From Sphingobacterium haloxyli (GTDB taxonomy: Bacteria; Bacteroidota; Bacteroidia; Sphingobacteriales; Sphingobacteriaceae), in the NCBI RefSeq assembly GCF_002980525.1, contig NZ_PVBQ01000008.1:124001-188000 (forward strand): a stretch of 64,000 nucleotides of DNA. The letters run 5' to 3'. The position numbers and the translations under genes were made by a program. Each line of letters opens with the position of its first letter. Position 1 is the stretch's first letter. The notes below the pieces were generated by a model. The model made no database searches. It was not told the DNA's origin and saw only the letters and a list, made by a program, of their open reading frames with translations. Below, piece by piece: positions 37,301-46,076 of the stretch.

Positions 37301-37433
37301 GTTTACAAAATACTCGGGATTCTCTCCCGAAATTGCAACAGATGACGGAGCTCCTAGTGCTACCACAGGAATCGAGCTATCCGCCTATCCCACTACCCGA
37401 AACTTTCTTTTTGGTCTCAGTCTTCAATTTTAA
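34308..37433 (+). CDS. SusC/RagA-type TonB-dependent outer-membrane transporter
   Basis: Outer-membrane barrel of 1041 aa that imports oligosaccharides with its SusD lid, powered by TonB. It has a signal peptide (MRKLCILFLFLASTLSYGYAQ), a carboxypeptidase-regulatory-like domain (GLPGVTISKPDGTG ... DAAGRFSVEV), the TonB-box region EEVVVIGYGTQKKADLTGS, a plug with RGLGTALGGRNPLYIVDG and DVLKDASSASIYGLRAANGV, and a beta-barrel ending in NFLFGLSLQF with the terminal Phe for Bam recognition. First gene of the PUL operon; 18 bases to SusD. Confidence 0.96.
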   Translation: MRKLCILFLFLASTLSYGYAQVKTVTGTVKDSQSLIGLPGVTISKPDGTGTQTDAAGRFSVEVGPADSLTFRFIGYTPQSVMVGDQETLDVFLISEDQALEEVVVIGYGTQKKADLTGSISSLGADEIIKQPAMSAMQSVQGKAAGLNIVASEAPGSAPNVIIRGLGTALGGRNPLYIVDGMPVADINNINPADIESMDVLKDASSASIYGLRAANGVIIITTKRGKAGFFQISYDSYSGIKNVLNRVKMANGNQFATYVNEHLSALGQDYSIAENGQHYETDWYDEILKAGTVFNNAVNLSGGSENIDYYLSFNNFTENGIIDGNKFVRNTIRNNNTYKFLDERLKFHQTLNLTFTDNDIKPNGAFNSAYRQTPITPVWYENGRAGRPILNGATGLMDYTGSESHVLNSIGNPVYDIMMHNEMQKSTTIQGGFEGEFQITDYLKINSRVGATKYYFRGRNFTDTRTNWLNGHPTRTEAEFEQFRSDNPESASYAYNRLGVQQEETFRWVWENFLTFQKSFGAHNLEAILGMSRERFGAGNRMEGVGYDLPEKEQYWSINLANSAPNSPYPRTINHRRFTPRALASYFGRVQYNYDSRYYFTATIRRDGTSAFRESGNYWGTFPSFGAAWTLSNEPFMADATWVDFLKIRTNWGMLGNQDIPLNVSQIITSPGTDGGAAENTSNYVFGPSQELVYGAAFGTPVLPVGWEITHETGVGLDFGFLNNNLTGSIDYYHKLNTNVILNVVPTLSSPFQQNFYAHGGKVLNQGIEMVVNWNKAINENFSYNIGANYAYNENEVTEVEPAYDRAIGGSLANGQITKQLRVGQPIYGWWMWEADGVWQNEQEIAENAKYGDPIPGHLRYKDQDGDGAIDNRDKVFFGSYLPTSTYGINLGVNYKAIDFSIYGYGVAGNMIYNALKGTRIDGGENIAEQTFKERWTGNGSTNIHPGAARDSYASSYYLESGSYFRINNITLGYTFERLYSNSSNLRVYLSAQNPFMFTKYSGFSPEIATDDGAPSATTGIELSAYPTTRNFLFGLSLQF

Positions 37434-37451
37434 CATAAAATGTGGATTATC

Positions 37452-38879
37452 ATGAAAATCAATAAATTAAATATTACATTACTACTTGCTGCTGGTTTGC
37501 TGATGCAGGGGTGCACAAAGGAATTTTTAGACGTTCCATCTAACGAAATAGTAGAAGCGGAAGACGGTTATGAAATATTTGAACCTGAGGGTTTTATTAC
37601 CGGCGTATACGGTATGTTTACCAGTTTTAATTACGGTTTTGCCTATCTCGGGATAACGGAAATCATATCGGACAATGCCGACAAAGGCTCCGCTCCCACC
37701 GATAGTGGAACAGACAAAGATGTGCTGGATAATTTGACCTTTAATGTCACGACCCCATCTTTTCGTTCCCTTTGGGAGCATTGGTATAAATCTATTGGTC
37801 GTGCATCTATAGCCATAGAGTATACCGAAGACTACGAAATGACCAATGAAGAACTAAAAAACAGGTTGATTGCTGAGGCGAGATTTCTACGCGCATTAAA
37901 CTATTTTTTCCTTGTAAGAGGTTGGGGAGAAATCCCTATTCAAGAAATTGACCTCATTGAACGGAAACCTGTTTCCGAAGTGTATGCATATATAGAAGCC
38001 GATTTACAATTTGCTATCAATCATCTCCCATTGAAGTCAGAATATCCAGCAAGAGATCTTGGTCGTGCGACCAAAGGAGCTGCTCAAGGATTATTGGCCA
38101 AAGTATACCTGTATCAGGAAAAATGGCAAGATGCTGTATCGATGGCAGAAGCCGTGCTTAATTCGGGCGAATATGCTTTGGAGCCGGATTATGCCACCAT
38201 CTGGCGGGCATCGACCGAAAACGGACCAGAGTCACTTTTTGAATTTCAAGCCCGGGGACAGCAAATAGCTCACGGGGTTCACCAATATTCTCAGACCCAG
38301 GGTGCACGCGGAGGACAGAATGGTTGGGGATGGGGCTTTAATACACCGTCTCAGAATCTTTTAAATGCCTTCAATGAAGAAGGTGATGAGATTCGACGAG
38401 ATGCAACTATTATCTTCCGTGGGGAAACGCTGTACGACGGCAGGGTTGTCGGACAAGACGTGGAAAACGCCATGTATAACGAAAAAGCATATTCTTCCGC
38501 AAATGCTGGAGCAGATGACACCGATAAAAATATTCGATACCTCAGGCTTGGCGAAATATATCTTATTTTGGCAGAAGCCGCAAACGAAATGGGAGATGTA
38601 GGCAAAGCTCGCGAAAATCTCAATATCATTCGCGATCGGGTAAATTTAGAAGAAGTTACCTCTACCGATCAGCCAGAGCTTCGGGAACTGATATGGAAAG
38701 AAAGACGCTTAGAGCTTGCATTTGAACACGACCGCTGGTTTGATCTGGTTCGTACAAAACGAGCATCACAAGCGATGGAAGCCAATGGAAAACGCTTCCA
38801 AGAGCGTCATTATCTCTTTCCTGTACCAGATGAGCAGCTCATCCAAACACCGGAAATGACTCAAAATCCAGGTTGGTAA
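37452..38879 (+). CDS. SusD/RagB-type surface glycan-binding lipoprotein
   Basis: Surface lipoprotein of 475 aa from ATG 37452, with lipobox LLMQGC (Cys21). It caps the SusC barrel and binds the glycan. SusD features are LIAEARFLRALNYFFLVRGWGEIP (TPR-like helices, in two parts), GRATKGAAQGLLAKVYLY, NIRYLRLGEIYLILAEAANE, LIWKERRLELAFEHDRWFDLVR, and a typical C-terminus. The upstream ATG at 37440 would add four residues ahead of the signal and is less likely. Confidence 0.95.
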   Translation: MKINKLNITLLLAAGLLMQGCTKEFLDVPSNEIVEAEDGYEIFEPEGFITGVYGMFTSFNYGFAYLGITEIISDNADKGSAPTDSGTDKDVLDNLTFNVTTPSFRSLWEHWYKSIGRASIAIEYTEDYEMTNEELKNRLIAEARFLRALNYFFLVRGWGEIPIQEIDLIERKPVSEVYAYIEADLQFAINHLPLKSEYPARDLGRATKGAAQGLLAKVYLYQEKWQDAVSMAEAVLNSGEYALEPDYATIWRASTENGPESLFEFQARGQQIAHGVHQYSQTQGARGGQNGWGWGFNTPSQNLLNAFNEEGDEIRRDATIIFRGETLYDGRVVGQDVENAMYNEKAYSSANAGADDTDKNIRYLRLGEIYLILAEAANEMGDVGKARENLNIIRDRVNLEEVTSTDQPELRELIWKERRLELAFEHDRWFDLVRTKRASQAMEANGKRFQERHYLFPVPDEQLIQTPEMTQNPGW

Positions 38880-38907
38880 GTTTAAATTCATCTCGTAACA
38901 TTTGACA

Positions 38908-40266
38908 ATGAAATACATTTATTTAATAACTACACTCTGTACAACGTTCATCAATTGTACCTCGCCAACCACAACAGAAAACGACACCAGCGCAGAGACC
39001 GAGATTCCAGACAAAACCCTATCCGACGATTCCTTAATAAACCTCGTCCAAGAACAAACGTTCCAATATTTCTGGGATGGTGCTGAGCCTAACTCCGGTT
39101 TAGCCAGAGAGCGTATCCACATCGACGGTGAATATCCTAAAAACGATCAAAACGTAGTCACTATTGGCGGAAGTGGTTTCGGGCTCATGGCGATTTTAGT
39201 GGGAATCCATAATGAATTCGTCACCCAAGAAGAAGGATTGGCACGTATAGAAAAAGCATTGAATTTTTTAGATACGATCGAACGCTTCCAAGGTGCCTGG
39301 TCACATTGGTATTTCGGTGATACTGGTGAACCGAAAGCATTTAGTGAAAATGACGACGGAGGCGATATTGTCGAAACAGCATTTATGGCGCAGGCGCTTG
39401 TATGTATCCGCGAATTTTATAAAAACGGCAGCGATGAGGAGAAGAAAATGGCGGCTAAAGCCGATGAATTATGGAAGGGCATCAACTGGGATTTTTACCG
39501 AAACGGGAAAGACGTGCTTTTCTGGCACTGGAGTCCTAAGCACGGTTGGGGCATGAATCACGCTATTCAAGGATTCGATGAATGCATGATTGCCTACATT
39601 TTGGGCGCGTCGTCTCCCACACATGCCATTCCAGCAGACGCGTATCACAAAGGTTGGACCCGCGAGGGTAAGATTAAATCATCGGTAACGAAATACGATA
39701 TTCCCACTATACTAAAACACAACTCCAAAGAAGGTGAAGTCGGACCACTATTCTGGTCGCATTATTCGTTTTTAGGTCTAAACCCCAATGGATTGTCTGA
39801 CCAATATGCTAGTTATCAGGATGTAGTGACCAATCATACGAAAATCCATATCGCCTATGCAGCGGACAATCCGAAACAATTTAAAGGTTACGGGGCCGAC
39901 AAAGGTTGGGGCTGGACAGCAAGTTATTCGACCAATGGCTATAATGCTCACCATCCGGATAATGATCCGACCGGAGTCATCTCCCCTACGGCAGCGATCT
40001 CTTCCATACCCTATACGCCAAAGGAAAGCATCAGCTTCATGCGCTACTTAAAAGATAGCATTGGCGATAAGGTATGGGGCAAATACGGATTTTATGACGC
40101 CTATAGCGAAACAGAAGATTGGTATCCGCAACGTTATCTTGCCATTGATCAAGGTCCCATCGTCGTGATGATTCAGAACTATAAGGATGCTTTCATCTGG
40201 AATCTCTTCATGGGTGCACCGGATGTAAAAGAAGGTTTACAAAAGCTAGGGTTTTCAACACCCTAA
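38908..40266 (+). CDS. GH144-type glycoamylase-fold enzyme (probable beta-1,2-glucanase)
   Basis: Lipoprotein (lipobox FINC) of 452 aa. The domain is the (alpha/alpha)6 PF10091 glycoamylase-like fold: QTFQYFWDGAEPNSGLARER, IGGSGFGLMAILVG, GAWSHWYFGDTGE, GGDIVETAFMAQAL, WHWSPKHGWGMNHAIQGFDECM and PLFWSHYSFLGL. Characterised family members (Chitinophaga pinensis and Parabacteroides distasonis GH144 enzymes) hydrolyse beta-1,2-glucan. Substrate here is inferred from that and from the GH3 beta-glucosidase in the same operon. Confidence 0.82.
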   Translation: MKYIYLITTLCTTFINCTSPTTTENDTSAETEIPDKTLSDDSLINLVQEQTFQYFWDGAEPNSGLARERIHIDGEYPKNDQNVVTIGGSGFGLMAILVGIHNEFVTQEEGLARIEKALNFLDTIERFQGAWSHWYFGDTGEPKAFSENDDGGDIVETAFMAQALVCIREFYKNGSDEEKKMAAKADELWKGINWDFYRNGKDVLFWHWSPKHGWGMNHAIQGFDECMIAYILGASSPTHAIPADAYHKGWTREGKIKSSVTKYDIPTILKHNSKEGEVGPLFWSHYSFLGLNPNGLSDQYASYQDVVTNHTKIHIAYAADNPKQFKGYGADKGWGWTASYSTNGYNAHHPDNDPTGVISPTAAISSIPYTPKESISFMRYLKDSIGDKVWGKYGFYDAYSETEDWYPQRYLAIDQGPIVVMIQNYKDAFIWNLFMGAPDVKEGLQKLGFSTP

Positions 40267-40289
40267 CGACAGCACAAATTAATTATATC

Positions 40290-41852
40290 ATGTTAAAAAA
40301 GACGGAAATAAAACCTATTATAGCACTGTGCGTAACACTGATGACAACGCTATGTATATATGGACAAAAGTTGGAACAACGTCCGAATGTCATATTTATC
40401 ATGAGCGACGATCATGCGGAGCAAGCTATCAGTGCATACGGCCATCCTATTTCCCAAAAGGCACCTACTCCCCATATCGATCGGATAGCTCAGGAAGGTG
40501 CCCTATTCGTGAATAATTATTGTAGCAATTCTATTTGTGGTCCGAGCCGAGCGGCGATATTAACGGGTAAACACAGCCATAAAAACGGATTTATGCGGAA
40601 TGGGAACAAGGGTTTCGATGGCACCCAAGAAACACTGCCAAAAATCCTGCAGCAAAACGGTTATCAAACAGCTGTCATAGGTAAATGGCATCTCATTTCG
40701 AAACCGACGGGCTTCGACCATTGGGAAATACTGAACGACCAGGGAGATTATTACAACCCCTACTTCATCACTGCACAGGATACCGTTCGCCGTATGGGCT
40801 ACGTTACCGATCTAATTACTGATCTGACAAAAGAATGGTTAGCTAATCGCGATCAAAACAAACCATTTTTTTTAATGATGCATCATAAAGCACCCCATCG
40901 CAATTGGGTACCAGCCGAACGGCACTACAAACTTTATGAAAACACGATCTTTCCGGTGCCTGAGACCTACTTTGATGACTACGAAGGTCGGTATGCCGCT
41001 TCACAACAGGAAATGAATATTTATCGCGACATGTACGAAGGACACGATCTGAAGATGGTGGACGGTATCGATTCAGAAACTTTACTATACGATCCTTGGC
41101 CCCATGCCTTTTTAGAGACTATGACAACGGCAGAACGGGAACGCTTTTTTTCGGCTTACAGCGATCGTAACAATGACTACTATACGACGGAGCGCACCGA
41201 AAAAGAAAAAGCGGTCTGGAAATTTCAACGGTATATGCAAGATTATTTTGCCACGGTCAAATCAGTAGATGAAAGTGTGGGAGAAATCATGGATTACCTC
41301 AAAGCCAGCGGATTGGACAAGAACACAATTATCATCTATACGTCCGACCAAGGCTTTTACCTCGGCGAACATGGATGGTTCGATAAGCGGTTTATGTATG
41401 AGGAATCGTTTTGTATGCCACTGCTGATGGCTCATCCGGGGTACATCCAACCCGGTACAAAAGTAGACGGCCTGACACAAAATATCGACTTTGCTCCTAC
41501 GCTATTGGATATGTGCCATATCGATATTCCAAATGATATGCAGGGTCTGTCTTTCAAAAAGCTTGTACGAGAAAACAAAACACCCAAAAACTGGCGAAAA
41601 TCACTTTATTATCACTACTACGAATATCCTGGATTCCACAGCGTCCGCGTGCACTACGGCGTCAAAATGGAACGCTATAAATTGATGCACTTCCCCAAGG
41701 AAAATCTTTGGGAATTATACGATTTGAAGAAGGATCCCACTGAAACGAATAATATCTATGGGACAAAGATAGCCGAAAAAATAACCCCTCAACTTAAGCA
41801 GGAATTATTAATGCTACAAACCAAATATGATGTCGACGAAAAATATAAATAA
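40290..41852 (+). CDS. Family S1 sulfatase, exported
   Basis: Formylglycine-dependent sulfatase of 520 aa. Signal peptide to about residue 26 (LMTTLCIYGQ). RPNVIFIMSDDHAEQAISAYG carries the metal-binding Asp pair; ICGPSRAAILTGKHSH is the C-x-P-S-R activation motif with Cys83 as the residue to be oxidised; VIGKWHL and IYTSDQGFYLGEHGWFDKR complete the active site. The C-terminal part (WELYDLKKDPTETNN) is normal. It removes sulfate from a glycan; the S1 subfamily cannot be fixed by eye. Unusual company for a glucan locus. Confidence 0.93.
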   Translation: MLKKTEIKPIIALCVTLMTTLCIYGQKLEQRPNVIFIMSDDHAEQAISAYGHPISQKAPTPHIDRIAQEGALFVNNYCSNSICGPSRAAILTGKHSHKNGFMRNGNKGFDGTQETLPKILQQNGYQTAVIGKWHLISKPTGFDHWEILNDQGDYYNPYFITAQDTVRRMGYVTDLITDLTKEWLANRDQNKPFFLMMHHKAPHRNWVPAERHYKLYENTIFPVPETYFDDYEGRYAASQQEMNIYRDMYEGHDLKMVDGIDSETLLYDPWPHAFLETMTTAERERFFSAYSDRNNDYYTTERTEKEKAVWKFQRYMQDYFATVKSVDESVGEIMDYLKASGLDKNTIIIYTSDQGFYLGEHGWFDKRFMYEESFCMPLLMAHPGYIQPGTKVDGLTQNIDFAPTLLDMCHIDIPNDMQGLSFKKLVRENKTPKNWRKSLYYHYYEYPGFHSVRVHYGVKMERYKLMHFPKENLWELYDLKKDPTETNNIYGTKIAEKITPQLKQELLMLQTKYDVDEKYK

Positions 41853-43596
41853 GAAAAATAACATACTCCAAGGAACAAAGAGGCTGCTCCTAACTTTATT
41901 TTCGATGGCACTCTTTACGACTGCGTACTCGCAGCAAATGCGTGCAGACACCTATTGCAATCCGCTCAATTTGGATTACACTTACATGATCTACAATTCG
42001 CACCGCGATATATCCTATCGATCTGGTGCTGACCCCGCTGTTGTAGAATTCAGAGGCGAGTATTACATGTTCGTTACTCGATCGATGGGCTACTGGCATT
42101 CTACAGATTTGCAAAACTGGCATTTCGTTACACCCGAAAACTGGTACTTCGAAGGGTCTAATGCGCCTGCAGCCCACAACTACAAAGACTCTGTGTTATA
42201 TGTCACCGGAAATCCATCCGGACACATGAGTGTGCTTTATACGGATAACCCGAAGAAAGGTAATTGGAAGGCCGTTCCGGGGATTATCAATAACCTGCAG
42301 GATCCCAACTTATTTATCGACGACGACGGACAAGCCTATATGTTTTGGGGTTCATCAAACAAATTCCCGATCCGAGGACGCAAGCTAGATAAAAATAAAC
42401 GTTTTATCGCAGACTCTGTCATTGTGGAACTTTTTAACCTTGAGCCAGAAAAACATGGCTGGGAGCGCTTTGGCGAAAATCACACGGATACGGTACTAGG
42501 CGGATATATTGAAGGCCCGTGGCTTACGAAGCATCGTGGCAAGTATTATATGCAGTACGCAGCTCCCGGAACACAATTTAACGTTTATGGTGACGGCGTA
42601 TATGTAGCCGATCGGCCGCTAGGACCCTATACCTATCAAGTACATAACCCCGTTTCGTATAAACCAGGCGGCTATATGAATGGTGCAGGGCACGGTAGTA
42701 CCGTACTAGGGCCCGGTGGTCATTACTGGCATTTTGCGACGATGGACTACTCGGTCAATATGACATGGGAACGACGCTTATGTATGTTTCCCACATTCTT
42801 TGATGAAGACGGAATTATGTATACAGATACCTATTTTGGCGATTATCCCCGTTATGCTCCTTCCGTGCCCAATCAGGGTGGGCGATTTAGAGGTTGGATG
42901 TTATTGTCTTATAATAAACCTGTTAGTGTATCATCCATGCAGAAAGATTATGATAAAGCAGCATTAACTGATGAAGTAGCCAAAACATCGTGGCTGGCCG
43001 AAAGCAACGATGATAAACAATGGGTTATTATCGACCTAGAAAAGCAGGCAGCTATGTATGCTATACAAATTAACTACGCCGATTACCAATCCGATATGTA
43101 CGGTAGAATCGAGGGACTCAGACATCGATATACTATCGAAGGCTCTCTTGACGGTGAAAAATGGTTCCTTATCATCGACAAAAGTAAGAGCTTTAGCGAT
43201 ACACCCAACGATTATGTCGAACTGGAATCGCCCGTATCTACTCGCTATGTGCGATACAAAAACATCGAAGTCCCTACCCCGCACCTAGCAATGTCTGAAA
43301 TTCGTGTTTTTGGTCTAGGGACAGGGAAAAAGCCCACAAAAGTTAAAAATTTTCGTTTAGATAGACGCCCCGACAGACGTGACATTGCCATCAACTGGGC
43401 AAAACAACAAAATGTTCAAGGTTATAACGTCAGATGGGGTATCGCACCGGATAAATTGTACAGTTCTTGGATGGTCTACGGAGACGACAATCTAGTGTTA
43501 AAATCATTGAACACCGACCAAACGTATTATTTTGCTATAGAAGCATTTAATGAAAATGGCGTTTCCGATTTATCCGGCATACAAGAAATAGAATAA
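41827..43596 (+). CDS. GH43-like glycosidase with discoidin (F5/8 type C) and fibronectin III domains
   Basis: Exported 589-aa multidomain protein (signal LLLTLFSMALFTTAYSQ). The five-bladed GH43-like domain has SGADPAVVEFRGEYY (base Asp69), NNLQDPNLFIDDDGQAYMFWG (pKa-tuning Asp) and GGYIEGPWLTKHRGKYYM (acid Glu). From about residue 360 a discoidin domain with ESNDDKQWVIIDLEKQA and TRYVRYKNIEVPTPH could bind carbohydrate, then an Fn3 module. Its start lies 26 bases inside the sulfatase gene, in another frame, so translation is coupled. The bond cleaved is unknown. Confidence 0.85.
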   Translation: MMSTKNINKKNNILQGTKRLLLTLFSMALFTTAYSQQMRADTYCNPLNLDYTYMIYNSHRDISYRSGADPAVVEFRGEYYMFVTRSMGYWHSTDLQNWHFVTPENWYFEGSNAPAAHNYKDSVLYVTGNPSGHMSVLYTDNPKKGNWKAVPGIINNLQDPNLFIDDDGQAYMFWGSSNKFPIRGRKLDKNKRFIADSVIVELFNLEPEKHGWERFGENHTDTVLGGYIEGPWLTKHRGKYYMQYAAPGTQFNVYGDGVYVADRPLGPYTYQVHNPVSYKPGGYMNGAGHGSTVLGPGGHYWHFATMDYSVNMTWERRLCMFPTFFDEDGIMYTDTYFGDYPRYAPSVPNQGGRFRGWMLLSYNKPVSVSSMQKDYDKAALTDEVAKTSWLAESNDDKQWVIIDLEKQAAMYAIQINYADYQSDMYGRIEGLRHRYTIEGSLDGEKWFLIIDKSKSFSDTPNDYVELESPVSTRYVRYKNIEVPTPHLAMSEIRVFGLGTGKKPTKVKNFRLDRRPDRRDIAINWAKQQNVQGYNVRWGIAPDKLYSSWMVYGDDNLVLKSLNTDQTYYFAIEAFNENGVSDLSGIQEIE

Positions 43597-43640
43597 ATAA
43601 AATATATGGACAGGCTCTCACCCATAAAGAAAATAAATAC

Positions 43641-45920
43641 ATGAAAAGAATAGCAATATGGATGCTCAATATCGCGATAACCTGTGGCATAGGTGTGAAT
43701 GCCCAAACCGATACTAAAATGAACCAGTTCATTTCAGAACTCATGAGCAAGATGACGGTAGAGGAAAAAATAGGACAGATGAATCTTGTTACCGGAGGCG
43801 AGGCTGTTACGGGATCAGTCGTATCTACCGGTGTAGAAACCAAAATTAAGGCAGGCGAAATCGGAGGAATCTTTAGTATGTCTTCACCGGCCAAAATCAG
43901 AGCTGCACAAGAATTAGCCGTTGAACAATCACGCTTGGGCATCCCTATTATTTTCGGCATGGACGTCATTCACGGATACAAAACCATGTTCCCAATTCCA
44001 CTAGGTTTGGCTGCCACTTGGGATATGGAACTTATCCGTGAGTCCGCACGTATCGCTGCTGTAGAAGCCAGCGCAGACGGGCTTAACTGGACATTCTCGC
44101 CCATGGTAGACATTTCCCGAGATCCGCGGTGGGGACGAATATCGGAAGGAAGTGGTGAAGACACCTATCTCAGTGCGCGCATCGCAGCAGAGATGGTTAA
44201 AGGCTATCAAGGCGACGACCTAACAGCTCACAATACCTTGATGGCTTGTGTTAAACACTTTGCTCTCTACGGTGCCGCCGAAGCAGGAAGAGATTACCAT
44301 ACAACCGATATGAGCTTGCACCGTATGTACAACGAGTATTTCCCTCCTTACAAAGCCGCCATCGATGCAGGCGCAGGAACTGTCATGACATCCTTTAACG
44401 ACATTAATGGCGTACCTGCCACGGCAAACAAATGGCTGATGACCGACGTTTTACGCAATCAGTGGGGATTCAACGGAATGGTTGTTACCGACTATACCGC
44501 AATCAATGAACTGATTGATCACGGCCTGGGCAATTTGCAGACGGTATCTGCATTATCCCTGAAAGCCGGTGTACATATGGACATGGTAGGCGAAGGATTT
44601 CTTACTACCTTAAAGAAATCGCTAAACGAAGGAAAGGTGACCATAGTGGAAATTGATGAAGCTTGCAAATTGATATTGGAAACCAAATATAAATTGGGAC
44701 TTTTTGACGATCCTTTTCGTTACTGCGATGATGAGCGCGCAAAGAAAGATATCCTCACGACAGCGCATTTGGCAAAAGCACGGGAAATAGCAGGCAAATC
44801 ATTTGTGCTTCTAAAAAATGAAAATAATACCCTCCCACTGAAAAAAAATGGTACAGTTGCTTTAATCGGACCGTTGTCAAACACCGGGGCTAATATGCCC
44901 GGAACCTGGAGTGTAAGCGCCGACCTAGAGAATACGCCTAGTCTATTGGAAGGTATGCAAACCGCTTTGGGTGATAAAGTAAAAATCGTACAGCATTTGG
45001 GTGCCAACCTCCTATCGGATGCAGCGTATCAAGAACGCGCCACCATGTTCGGCCGCGCGATACCTAGAGACGAGCGGCCGGAAGCGGAAATCATTGCCGA
45101 AGCGCTCCAAGTGACTGAGTCTGCGGATGTAATTGTGGCGGCACTTGGCGAGTCCTCGGAAATGAGTGGCGAGAGTTCCAGCCGCACGGACTTAAATATT
45201 CCGAACACGCAAAAAAGATTATTGGAAGCCTTGATAAAAACAGGTAAACCCGTCGTGCTGGTTTTGTTTGCAGGCAGACCTTTAACATTAACATGGGAGA
45301 ACGAACACGTTCCAGCTATACTAAATGTTTGGTTTGGTGGAACAGAAACCGGCAAGGCCGTGGCTGACGTCCTCTTTGGCGATGTGAATCCTTCGGGGAA
45401 ACTACCCGCTACCTTTCCCCAGAATGTCGGTCAAATCCCCTTATATTATAGTGCTAAAAACACGGGCCGTCCGCTGGCAGAAGGAGCTTGGTTTGAAAAA
45501 TTTCGTTCTAATTACCTAGACGTCACTAACGAACCGTTATATCCCTTTGGCTATGGTTTAAGCTATACGACATTTACTTACGGCGATATCCAGTTAGACA
45601 AAAACAGCATGAAAGCTGACGAAAAGATTATCGCCACCGTTAAGGTTACCAATAATGGCCATTACGATGGCGAGGAAGTTGTACAGCTTTACGTTCGCGA
45701 TCTGGTCGGTTCCATTACCCGTCCAGTGAAGGAGCTTAAAGGTTTTCAGAAGATTTTCCTTAAAAAGGGCGAAAGTCGGGATGTCACCTTTGAAATTAGT
45801 GTCGAGGACTTAAAATTCTATAACAATGAACTCGAATTTGTTGCAGAACCCGGAGATTTTAAGTTGTTTATCGGCACGAACTCCAGCGATGTGAAGGAAG
45901 CAAATTTTTCACTGCTTTAA
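43641..45920 (+). CDS. GH3 beta-glucosidase, BglX-like
   Basis: Periplasmic glycosidase of 759 aa that releases glucose from beta-glucan oligosaccharides. Signal peptide MKRIAIWMLNIAITCGIGVNAQ. The N-terminal barrel has IPIIFGMDVIHGYKTMFP, SPMVDISRDPRWGRISEGSGED and MACVKHFALYG; the nucleophile is Asp284 in GMVVTDYTAINEL, with TDY in place of the more common SDW/SDH. The C-terminal domains have LNVWFGGTETGKAVADVLFGD, YPFGYGLSYTTF and an Fn3-like tail. GH3 enzymes of this type process sophorose-type glucosides in Bacteroides. Last gene of the operon. Confidence 0.94.
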   Translation: MKRIAIWMLNIAITCGIGVNAQTDTKMNQFISELMSKMTVEEKIGQMNLVTGGEAVTGSVVSTGVETKIKAGEIGGIFSMSSPAKIRAAQELAVEQSRLGIPIIFGMDVIHGYKTMFPIPLGLAATWDMELIRESARIAAVEASADGLNWTFSPMVDISRDPRWGRISEGSGEDTYLSARIAAEMVKGYQGDDLTAHNTLMACVKHFALYGAAEAGRDYHTTDMSLHRMYNEYFPPYKAAIDAGAGTVMTSFNDINGVPATANKWLMTDVLRNQWGFNGMVVTDYTAINELIDHGLGNLQTVSALSLKAGVHMDMVGEGFLTTLKKSLNEGKVTIVEIDEACKLILETKYKLGLFDDPFRYCDDERAKKDILTTAHLAKAREIAGKSFVLLKNENNTLPLKKNGTVALIGPLSNTGANMPGTWSVSADLENTPSLLEGMQTALGDKVKIVQHLGANLLSDAAYQERATMFGRAIPRDERPEAEIIAEALQVTESADVIVAALGESSEMSGESSSRTDLNIPNTQKRLLEALIKTGKPVVLVLFAGRPLTLTWENEHVPAILNVWFGGTETGKAVADVLFGDVNPSGKLPATFPQNVGQIPLYYSAKNTGRPLAEGAWFEKFRSNYLDVTNEPLYPFGYGLSYTTFTYGDIQLDKNSMKADEKIIATVKVTNNGHYDGEEVVQLYVRDLVGSITRPVKELKGFQKIFLKKGESRDVTFEISVEDLKFYNNELEFVAEPGDFKLFIGTNSSDVKEANFSLL

Positions 45921-45997
45921 TAGCAACCCGAGCCATACACACCACTATAATTTCTGTCATCATCATGAACGGAACAAATAGTAACACTAATTTTCTT

Positions 45998-46026
45998 TTT
46001 GGGTTATTCGTTTTTTCGTACTTTTA
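45998..46026 (+). promoter_or_regulatory. Possible promoter of parC
   Basis: TTTG (45998-46001), 17 bases, TACTTTTA (46019-46026). The -7 element matches well but the spacing is shorter than usual. Confidence 0.35.
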
Positions 46027-46076
46027 CCTACTTTCAAAGTAAAACAACTGTATCAAAATAAAGCTATTTTATTTAA

